A stretch of DNA of 6,951 nt from Legionellaceae bacterium (GTDB taxonomy: Bacteria > Pseudomonadota > Gammaproteobacteria > Legionellales > Legionellaceae), in contig JAHFRX010000074.1 in assembly GCA_023266075.1 (NCBI GenBank), positions 1 through 6,951 of the forward strand, read 5' to 3'. The stretch's first letter is position 1; each line of letters starts with the position of its first letter. A program made the position numbers and the translations under genes. Positions 1 through 5,776 of the stretch are shown piece by piece. The notes beneath the pieces were generated by a model. That model was given only the letters and a program-made list of their open reading frames with translations. It was not told the origin of the DNA and did no database searches.

Positions 1-47
1 AGTGCCGCACGAGCTACTTTTTCTTTCAGTAAATCCGCCTGAATCAT
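1..47 (-). CDS. Start of a leftward gene cut by the window edge, possibly ribose-5-phosphate isomerase A
   Basis: Reading leftward from an ATG at 47, the sequence stays open to the edge and gives 15 codons, MIQADLLKEKVARAA. This is a polar, amphipathic helix-like start. It resembles from memory the N-terminus of RpiA proteins (E. coli begins MTQDELKKAVGWAAL), which convert ribose 5-phosphate to ribulose 5-phosphate in the cytoplasm. The match is short and cannot settle identity. A weak GAG lies about 8 bases upstream of the ATG. No in-frame start exists further upstream before the T run. The start lies only 12 bases past the terminator hairpin's T run, so there is no room for a separate promoter between them. 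The alternative is that a rightward gene ends here (stops at 40-42 or 47-49) and shares the terminator. Its would-be C-termini look less protein-like. Confidence 0.4.
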   Translation of the reverse strand, partial: MIQADLLKEKVARAA

Positions 48-59
48 GATGTACTCATC

Positions 60-91
60 AAAAAAAAAGCAACGATGTGTCGTTGCTTTTT
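60..91 (-). terminator. Rho-independent terminator of the outer-membrane protein gene, possibly bidirectional
   Basis: The arms at 64-75 and 80-91 pair perfectly (core AAGCAACGA / TCGTTGCTT) around a 4-base TGTG loop. Read leftward, the hairpin starts 19 bases after the stop codon of the gene at 110-880. It runs into an uninterrupted tract of nine T on the minus strand (60-68, partly within the stem). Read rightward it also ends in five T (87-91), so it could stop transcription in both directions. The leftward role is well supported. The rightward role depends on whether a gene enters from the left edge. Confidence 0.9.
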
Positions 92-109
92 AAAATGGAT
101 GATAAAATA

Positions 110-880
110 TTAGCTAAAATCGTATTGAATACCAAACAGCACTGCATCAATCGTTGGGTTATTCAAAACAAAATCAATAGCACCAATCGTCACTTCTCCA
201 GTAGTAAAGTTAATGTTATCAGAACCAAATCCAAGCGTTCCACCAAACGCATGCATCCACGCTGCCGTCAGAGACCACGCTTCATTATAGTGATACGCAC
301 CACCTAATTTAATTTCTGGCATGACTTGACCGATGTTGGTATTGATGCTCTGTTTCGCACCTGGAACAAAATTCACCTGACGCGTATTTCTTGTAAATAG
401 CGCATGAGTGTCCACACTAAATCTACTACGCATATTCTCAAACAACGCTCCAGCCTTGAAGAACAAGTCATACTTTGGTCTAACGTAATTAATACCAGCT
501 AACATGTCAAAACCATACTGATCAAAGTTAGCAAAAATAGGTTGAGACTCAGGCGTCACTGTCATACCTTCTACATGCACAACAGGCTCTAGAGTGATGT
601 GATCATTGTACATCAATCCACCCTCAAGACTTAACGCAAATTTCTCTGAAACTTGACGCATAAGACCTGTCGCCAAACGACCACCCCAACCTTGGTTTAT
701 AAAATTAGACGTAACCTTCCCAAAACTCGTAGCTATATCCATACCTCTAACTTGTGGCCAAGAGTAGGCCGCTTCGCCTGAAACAAACGGCTTAAAAGTA
801 TAAGACTCGATAGGGCCCATCTCACCTGCATGAACAGCACATGTCAAAAACATGCTAGACAATAACACTTTATTCCGCAT
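110..880 (-). CDS. Secreted outer-membrane beta-barrel protein (OmpA/OmpW-like size), hypothetical
   Basis: The product has 256 residues. Residues 1-18 form a classic signal peptide: a basic start (MRNK), a hydrophobic stretch, and a signal peptidase I site after VHA18, so the mature protein would begin GEMGP. The rest alternates hydrophobic and polar residues in amphipathic strands with frequent Gly and aromatic residues, for example around 65-90, 121-147, 186-213 and 243-255. It closes with FGIQYDFS, a barrel-type terminal strand, although the last residue is Ser rather than the usual Phe. The length fits a small barrel of about 8 strands. There is no peptidoglycan-binding C-terminal domain and I see no enzyme motif, so its role (structural, adhesion or small-pore) is unknown. 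The start is supported by GGAG six bases upstream (887-890). The mature N-terminus recalls Legionella outer-membrane proteins, which is an impression from memory. The gene is monocistronic or first before the gene at the left edge, with a terminator directly downstream. Confidence 0.85.
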   Translation of the reverse strand: MRNKVLLSSMFLTCAVHAGEMGPIESYTFKPFVSGEAAYSWPQVRGMDIATSFGKVTSNFINQGWGGRLATGLMRQVSEKFALSLEGGLMYNDHITLEPVVHVEGMTVTPESQPIFANFDQYGFDMLAGINYVRPKYDLFFKAGALFENMRSRFSVDTHALFTRNTRQVNFVPGAKQSINTNIGQVMPEIKLGGAYHYNEAWSLTAAWMHAFGGTLGFGSDNINFTTGEVTIGAIDFVLNNPTIDAVLFGIQYDFS

Positions 881-920
881 AGATATCTCCGTTGTTATTA
901 TTATTTAATCATACTCGTCC

Positions 921-950
921 AATATATGACTATCTTTAAATTGAAATCAA
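921..950 (-). promoter_or_regulatory. Predicted sigma-70 promoter of the outer-membrane protein gene
   Basis: On the minus strand a -35 box TTGATT (945-950) and a -10 box TATATT (921-926) are separated by 18 bases. They match consensus at 4 of 6 and 5 of 6 positions. The predicted transcript start leaves a leader of roughly 35 bases before the ATG at 880, carrying the GGAG ribosome site. The surrounding DNA is AT-rich, so chance matches are possible. Confidence 0.5.
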
Positions 951-965
951 TATCAACATGATCAA
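941..965. repeat. Cluster of three ATCAA (TTGAT) repeats over the promoter, possible operator
   Basis: ATCAA occurs at 946-950, 952-956 and 961-965. The first lies in the inverted repeat TTGA-AA-TCAA (941-950) and the last lies next to the palindrome TGATCA (959-964). The cluster covers and flanks the predicted -35 box of the leftward outer-membrane gene in the divergent spacer, where a regulator binding site would be expected. The motifs are short and AT-rich and I cannot assign them to a known regulator. The rest of the 240-base spacer shows nothing else I can support. Confidence 0.2.
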
Positions 966-1120
966 TCTCATTGGAGCTCGAGTAAGTATGACTCGGTCTT
1001 TTCAACTTGTCTACAATGTTTTACCAAAATTTCTCAATAAAAACAAGCATAGCATCTTGTTTATTTTCAAATCCGCTGATAAAGTTGATTTTTTGTTCAC
1101 TCTGTTTTTAAGGTAAGTAA

Positions 1121-2491
1121 ATGACCAGCACACGGCAAGCATTCTCCCCACCCATGTTTGCGAAAATATTTGTTGATAACAAGCAGCAATTTTTTAGCAA
1201 ACACCGAACATCTGTACCTCTCAAAGAAGCTGTTCATGTACAAAGGAAGTTTTCAAAAGAAAAATTACGCACGTGGGAGGCACACTTAAAAGCAGATATT
1301 GATGATTTGCTTTCTACACCATTTCACCTCTCCAAGCTACGTGGCTGGCTCGGATTCGCTAATGCCTATCGTATTGCGTTTACATTTTCACGCCTGACCG
1401 ACCAAGCGTTTTTTCTAATTGTAGACAAGTGGTCCTATTTTTTGCGCAATAATTTATATCTCCCATTCAATCTTGACGAAATGAATCGCAATATTAATGG
1501 CCCAACAGCAACGTTTAGAGCGCTCAGTGTGGGTTTATTTGTCGCTCGCTTTTTGGTGAACCTCTGTCTTGTCATTCAGCATACCTTATTCCCGACCGCA
1601 GATGAGGTCAACATTCCAGCTTCAGCACGGTTTTATCAAGCGATCAAAGAACATTACCCGCAACTGTTGAATGATTTGGTATGGACCATAACCAATGCAC
1701 TCACAAATTATGCTGCATTTTTTAAAATCTCAAGCCACACCGCCAGCGGATTACTCATTGCAGGTTTAACATTTGACTTTGCCTTACTGACTTACCGACT
1801 GTGGGATGCTGAAAAAGAGCATAAAACTAAATGCCTACAATACACACGAGAAAAACAAACCATTCAACAGCAATTGAAACAATTACTAAAAAATCAAAAA
1901 ATAGATAAAAATCATCTTACGGCACTCCAGCAACAATTGGCTTGCATTGAGGCAAAAATGGAAGAGCAGCAACTTAAAATGCGTGTTTTGCAAGCTAATT
2001 TTTATGCTAATCTTCTCGCTGCAACCTTAATTGTTTCAAGTTGCACGTTATCATTTCTCGTTGCATCTCCTGCAGCCATTGCCGCTTGTTATTTATTGAT
2101 TGTGGTCGGTACAGCACTTTATATTTCGGCCGATCAGTACAGTGAATATAAAGAAAAAACTTTCAGACAAGAACGTCTTGAGTTAAAAGGCGATAGAAAA
2201 CAACTCAATCAAGCCAAGCAAGATACAGCACTGGCGTGGAAAAATTTTGTAACGGCAATGCTTAAAAATACATTTATACCACTGCTCATCATGGGGACTT
2301 TAGCCTTTAGCTGGCACGCCGCTCTCGTTTTGCTGGTTCTTTTTATTGCGCATGAATATGCAACGAAATATAAAAAGACAGATACAGCATACAAAGCACA
2401 ACATTTATTTGCAAAACCAGGTCACTCGCCGTTGAAAGATAACGCATTTGTCGAAGAGCAACGCCCTGCAGCGGCGGCGTTAACAAGTTAA
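1121..2491 (+). CDS. Multi-pass membrane protein with central coiled coil, unknown function, candidate secreted effector
   Basis: The product has 456 residues and I do not recognise its family. It has no signal peptide and starts with a hydrophilic region of about 130 residues containing an aromatic-rich stretch (75-115). Hydrophobic segments likely to cross a membrane lie near 134-156, 185-227 (one or two passes), 293-314, 317-337 and 384-412 (one or two passes). Between them, about 228-291 is rich in Gln, Lys, Glu and Leu and looks like a coiled coil. A second charged helical stretch follows at 338-372. The C-terminal tail is polar, with a Glu pair 11 and 12 residues from the end and Leu at position -3. 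AAGG at 1110-1113 sits 7 bases before the ATG and supports the start. A weak promoter guess is TTGTTT (1057-1062) with TAAAGT (1080-1085). The layout resembles many Legionella and Coxiella membrane or coiled-coil proteins of unknown role. An ordinary inner-membrane protein is equally possible. Confidence 0.85.
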   Translation: MTSTRQAFSPPMFAKIFVDNKQQFFSKHRTSVPLKEAVHVQRKFSKEKLRTWEAHLKADIDDLLSTPFHLSKLRGWLGFANAYRIAFTFSRLTDQAFFLIVDKWSYFLRNNLYLPFNLDEMNRNINGPTATFRALSVGLFVARFLVNLCLVIQHTLFPTADEVNIPASARFYQAIKEHYPQLLNDLVWTITNALTNYAAFFKISSHTASGLLIAGLTFDFALLTYRLWDAEKEHKTKCLQYTREKQTIQQQLKQLLKNQKIDKNHLTALQQQLACIEAKMEEQQLKMRVLQANFYANLLAATLIVSSCTLSFLVASPAAIAACYLLIVVGTALYISADQYSEYKEKTFRQERLELKGDRKQLNQAKQDTALAWKNFVTAMLKNTFIPLLIMGTLAFSWHAALVLLVLFIAHEYATKYKKTDTAYKAQHLFAKPGHSPLKDNAFVEEQRPAAAALTS

Positions 2492-2500
2492 TAATAATTA

Positions 2501-2529
2501 CTGAATTTTCCTGTTTTTCGTTTTATACT
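2501..2529 (+). promoter_or_regulatory. Predicted promoter of the prkA operon, sigma-S-like -10
   Basis: The -10 box TATACT (2524-2529) followed by CAA resembles the sigma-S-preferred pattern (C/T)TATACTTAA. A poor -35 (CTGAAT, 2501-2506, 3 of 6) lies 17 bases upstream, which is tolerable for sigma-S promoters. Transcription would start near 2536, giving a leader of about 25 bases. In E. coli the homologous yeaGH genes are known to be RpoS-dependent, which fits. The window shows no obvious terminator between the upstream gene and prkA, so readthrough is also possible. Confidence 0.45.
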
Positions 2530-2562
2530 CAAAGATAAGGGGCAAAAACGGAGAACAGGGAA
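2507..2562 (+). promoter_or_regulatory. Long leader hairpin sequestering the prkA ribosome binding site
   Basis: In RNA, 2507-2524 can pair without interruption to 2545-2562. This makes 18 pairs (5 G-C, 10 A-U, 3 G-U) around a 20-base loop (2525-2544). The right arm contains the Shine-Dalgarno GGAG (2550-2553), the AGGG at 2557-2560 and the A of the prkA ATG, so all would be masked. Five consecutive U (2514-2518) face GAGAA (2551-2555), as in fourU-type RNA thermometers. The loop carries AAGGGG (2537-2542), which could act as a ribosome standby site. All three imperfect pairs are G-U only when the plus strand is transcribed (A-C on the other strand), which favours an RNA role over a DNA operator. 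The function is inferred. Confidence 0.5.
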
Positions 2563-4493
2563 TGGCTACTCAGGAATTTTTAGAAGGACATGCGCGTCGA
2601 TATGCAAACGACAAGGCAGAAGAATTAAGTCTCAGTGAATACTTAGATCTTTGCAAGGAAAACTCCGCAGCTTACGCAAATCCAGCAGAGCGATTACTGA
2701 TGGCTATCGGTGAACCCGAGATGCTTGATACACGCCACGACCCCATTTTGTCACGTATTTTTTCAAATAAAATTATCCCGCGCTATGACGTCTTTAAAGA
2801 ATTCTATGGCATGGAAGAAGCAATAGAGCAAATTGTTGGTTTCCTCAAACACTCGGCTCAAGGTTTAGAAGAAACAAAGCAAGTTCTTTACCTCCTCGGG
2901 CCGGTCGGTGGTGGCAAATCCTCTCTTGCAGAAAAACTTAAAGAGCTCATGCAAAAAGTACCCTTTTACGCTATCAAAGGTTCTCCTGTGTTCGACTCAC
3001 CACTTTCTTTGTTCAATTACGAAGAAGACGCCGCTTTATTACTTGAGGAGTACGGCGTCCCACAACGCTGCTTAAGATACATCCTCTCACCCTGGGCTGC
3101 TAAGCGCTTGGAAGAGTACAATGGTGACATCAACCAATTTCGTGTCATAAAAGTTAAGCCCTCCAAACTCAAACAAATTGGACTCGCCAAAACAGAACCG
3201 GGAGATGAAAATAACCAAGATATTTCCTCATTGGTTGGAAAAATTGATATTCGACAATTAGAGGAGTTTTCTCAGGACGATCCAGATGCATACAGTTACT
3301 CTGGTGGTTTGTGTCGAGCAAACCGAGGCCTCTTAGAATTTGTGGAAATGTTTAAAGCGCCTATTAAGGTACTACACCCACTCCTCACAGCCACACAAGA
3401 AGGTAATTACAACGCGACAGAAGGATTATCTTCCATTCCCTTTGAAGGTATTATTCTAGCACACTCTAATGAATCTGAATGGCAAGCGTTTCGCAACAAT
3501 AAAAATAATGAAGCGTTTATCGATAGAATCAATATCGTCAAAGTTCCTTACTGCCTGCGCGTCACGGAGGAATTTAAAATCTATCAGAAGCTTATCGACA
3601 ATAGCTCCTTAAGCAAAGCACCCTGTGCACCAGGGACACTGGAGATGCTCGCGCAATTTGCTGTCTTGACACGCCTAAAAGAACCTCAAAATTCGAGCAT
3701 CTATTCCAAGGTACGTGTATACAATGGTGAGAGTCTGAAAGATACGGACCCGAAAGCAAAATCATATCAAGAATATCGTGACACTGCGGGTGTTGACGAA
3801 GGCATGAGTGGTATTTCAACACGCTTTGCCTTTAAAATTCTTTCTAAAGTCTTTAACTTTGATCTCAGTGAAGTTGCAGCAAACCCCGTGCATTTACTTT
3901 ATATTCTGGAACGACAAATTGAGCAAGAACAGTTACCACAAGAACAGCATGATAAATATCTCAACTTTATCAAAGAATATCTTTCACCCAAATATGTAGA
4001 GTTTATCGGCAAAGAAATTCAAACCGCTTATCTTGAGTCTTACTCTGAATATGGCCAAAATATTTTTGATCGCTATATTACGTATGCAGACTTTTGGATC
4101 CAAGATCAAGATTATCGTGATCCTGATACGGGTGAAATCTTTGATAGAGGCGCGCTCAATGCGGATCTAGAAAAAATTGAAAAACCTGCCGGTATCTCAA
4201 ATCCTAAAGATTTTCGTAATGAGGTCGTCAATTTTGTGCTACGCGCTCGTGCCAACAATAATAGTAAAAATCCTCGCTGGAACAGTTATGAAAAACTCAA
4301 AACCGTTATTGAGAAAAAAATGTTCACAAATACAGAGGATTTGCTGCCGGTCATCTCATTCAATGCGAAATCTTCTGAAGAAGATAAGAAAAAACATGCT
4401 GAATTTATCGCAAGAATGATGGAAAAGGGCTACACCGCAAAACAGGTACGTTTGCTTTGTGAGTGGTATTTACGCGTTCGTAAATCACAATAA
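2562..4493 (+). CDS. prkA: PrkA/YeaG, AAA+ ATPase and serine-kinase-like stress protein
   Basis: The product has 643 residues, essentially the length of E. coli YeaG (about 644), and is recognisable over its whole length. The N-terminal AAA_PrkA domain has a Walker A motif GPVGGGKS (113-120), a Walker B-like stretch GLLEFVEMF (256-264), a sensor-like AHSNESEW (300-307), an arginine in FIDRINIVKVP (319-329) that may serve as arginine finger, and DEGMSGISTRF (412-422). The C-terminal PrkA domain (about 425-643) holds FIGKEIQTAYLESYSEYGQN (481-500) and ends LLCEWYLRVRKSQ. Family members were described as Ser/Thr kinases from Bacillus PrkA, though an AAA+ protease-type activity has also been proposed. 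The true activity here is open. In E. coli it acts with YeaH in stationary-phase and nitrogen-starvation adaptation. The start is supported by GGAG 8 bases upstream, which is predicted to be masked by a hairpin. It is the first gene of an operon with yeaH and spoVR, and all motifs look intact. Confidence 0.97.
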   Translation: MATQEFLEGHARRYANDKAEELSLSEYLDLCKENSAAYANPAERLLMAIGEPEMLDTRHDPILSRIFSNKIIPRYDVFKEFYGMEEAIEQIVGFLKHSAQGLEETKQVLYLLGPVGGGKSSLAEKLKELMQKVPFYAIKGSPVFDSPLSLFNYEEDAALLLEEYGVPQRCLRYILSPWAAKRLEEYNGDINQFRVIKVKPSKLKQIGLAKTEPGDENNQDISSLVGKIDIRQLEEFSQDDPDAYSYSGGLCRANRGLLEFVEMFKAPIKVLHPLLTATQEGNYNATEGLSSIPFEGIILAHSNESEWQAFRNNKNNEAFIDRINIVKVPYCLRVTEEFKIYQKLIDNSSLSKAPCAPGTLEMLAQFAVLTRLKEPQNSSIYSKVRVYNGESLKDTDPKAKSYQEYRDTAGVDEGMSGISTRFAFKILSKVFNFDLSEVAANPVHLLYILERQIEQEQLPQEQHDKYLNFIKEYLSPKYVEFIGKEIQTAYLESYSEYGQNIFDRYITYADFWIQDQDYRDPDTGEIFDRGALNADLEKIEKPAGISNPKDFRNEVVNFVLRARANNNSKNPRWNSYEKLKTVIEKKMFTNTEDLLPVISFNAKSSEEDKKKHAEFIARMMEKGYTAKQVRLLCEWYLRVRKSQ

Positions 4494-4507
4494 AATGAAG
4501 GTTCCAC

Positions 4508-5776
4508 ATGAGCCAAGTGATAGATAGACGCCTCAATGCGGGTAAAAAAAGCACTGTCAATCGACAACGTTTTTTACGTCGATACAAAAATCAAATTAAA
4601 GAAGCTGTCTCCAATGCGATTGGAAAACGCAGTATCACTGAGGTCAATAAAGGTGAAAAGGTAACAATTCCCTCAAAGGATCTTGCTGAGCCTCGTTTTG
4701 CTCGTGGTCAAGGCGGACAAGTTGAGCGCGTACTTCCCGGCAACAGTGAATACTTAGCGGGCGATAAAATTAAGCGAAATGACACAAATAGTCAAGGATC
4801 AGGCAGTGGTGGAGAGGCCAGCAACAGCGGCGAAGGAGAAGATGAATTCTCTTTTGAGCTTTCTCGAGAAGAGTTTTTAGAAATTTATTTCGATGAGCTT
4901 GAGCTTCCCGATCTCATCAAAAAAGAACTTGCGCAAATCAGCACGTTTAAAACGGTTCGGGCAGGTGTCACGACCACTGGAATCCCTACAAATCTTAATA
5001 TTATCCGCTCAATGCGACAAGCGGTCAGCCGCAGAATTGCACTCGCGTCACCACATAAACGAGAGCTTAAAAAAGCACAAAAAACACTTGATGAGCTCAA
5101 TGCCACACCTGTGCCAGATGAAATAGAGCGCTTGCGCCTTCAAGCACTGGTTGCTACGTTAACTAAAAAAATTAATGCGACACCTTTCATTGATACCATT
5201 GATTTACGTTATAACAATCGTACTCGTATCCCTTCTCCATCGACGCAAGCCGTCATGTTTTGCATTATGGATGTTTCAGGCTCCATGGACGAAAACAAAA
5301 AAGAAGTCGCCAAACGATTTTTTATCTTACTTTATTTATTTTTAACAAAAAACTATAACAAAATTGAACTGGTTTTCATTCGTCATCATACCTCAGCCAA
5401 AGAAGTCAGCGAAGAAGATTTTTTTTACTCAAGAGAAACAGGCGGCACAGTTGTCTCCAGCGCACTAGAACTCATGCATCAAATTATTTCTAAACGCTAT
5501 CCGCCTACGGCTTGGAATATCTACGCGGCACAAGCTTCTGATGGCGATAACTGGAACGCTGATTCACCTTATTGCCTTGAAATACTGCAACATAAACTCA
5601 TACCCATGCTACAGTACTTCGCCTATATTGAAATCATGCCAAGGCATCACCAAAGTTTATGGGAAATGTATCAACAATTAGCAGAGCAATTTCCACAATT
5701 CGCCATGGAAAATATTGATACCGTTGCGGACATCTATCCTGTATTTAGAGCGCTCTTTAAAAGGAAGACCGTATGA
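4508..5776 (+). CDS. yeaH: YeaH, DUF444 family protein with von Willebrand A-like metal site
   Basis: The product has 422 residues (E. coli YeaH is about 427) and belongs to the DUF444/UPF0229 family. The start VIDRRLNAGKKSTVNRQRF (4-22) is the family signature. It is followed by a basic region, a Gly/Ser-rich linker (about 96-112), an acidic segment (111-136), and a charged helical, possibly coiled region (about 180-222). The C-terminal half is a von Willebrand A-like fold with the metal-binding motif D255-V-S257-G-S259, the conserved RETGGTVVSSAL (309-320) supplying a likely Thr ligand, and ASDGDNW (343-349) supplying Asp ligands. By analogy with AAA+/vWA pairs such as MoxR or magnesium chelatase, it may be the adaptor partner of the PrkA ATPase. 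That pairing is inference. GAAGG at 4497-4501 lies 6 bases before the ATG, only 14 bases after the prkA stop. Its last codon overlaps the next gene. Confidence 0.96.
   Translation: MSQVIDRRLNAGKKSTVNRQRFLRRYKNQIKEAVSNAIGKRSITEVNKGEKVTIPSKDLAEPRFARGQGGQVERVLPGNSEYLAGDKIKRNDTNSQGSGSGGEASNSGEGEDEFSFELSREEFLEIYFDELELPDLIKKELAQISTFKTVRAGVTTTGIPTNLNIIRSMRQAVSRRIALASPHKRELKKAQKTLDELNATPVPDEIERLRLQALVATLTKKINATPFIDTIDLRYNNRTRIPSPSTQAVMFCIMDVSGSMDENKKEVAKRFFILLYLFLTKNYNKIELVFIRHHTSAKEVSEEDFFYSRETGGTVVSSALELMHQIISKRYPPTAWNIYAAQASDGDNWNADSPYCLEILQHKLIPMLQYFAYIEIMPRHHQSLWEMYQQLAEQFPQFAMENIDTVADIYPVFRALFKRKTV

Noticed and set aside
77..307. Rightward open frame of 76 codons antisense to the outer-membrane protein gene
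   Set aside because: It lies mostly inside a convincing secreted-protein gene on the other strand, begins inside the terminator, and its product is basic and repetitive with no ribosome site.
838..880. Possible lipoprotein signal (FLTC, Cys at residue 14) in the outer-membrane protein
   Set aside because: Thr before the Cys is not typical of a lipobox, and a good signal peptidase I site (VHA|G) follows four residues later.
902..912. Tiny upstream frame (ATG ATT AAA TAA) in the leader of the outer-membrane gene
   Set aside because: It has only three codons, a poor ribosome site and an AT-rich leader; nothing supports translation.
979..995. Inverted repeat CGAGT-N7-ACTCG in the divergent spacer
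   Set aside because: Arms are only five bases and no extension pairs; expected by chance in a spacer of this length.
2209..2394. Leftward open frame within the membrane-protein gene
   Set aside because: It is a shadow of the real frame, with no plausible ribosome site or protein character.
2480..2491. TTAAC-AA-GTTAA dyad at the end of the membrane-protein gene
   Set aside because: A two-base loop is too tight for an RNA hairpin, and five-base AT-rich arms overlapping a stop codon are weak evidence for an operator.
2507..2562. The hairpin before prkA as a transcription terminator
   Set aside because: No T run follows the right arm; it runs directly into the prkA coding sequence.
4885..5126. 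Two overlapping frames (both strands) inside yeaH
   Set aside because: The yeaH frame matches its family throughout this stretch; these are out-of-frame shadows, one of them rich in Ser and Leu as typical for such shadows.
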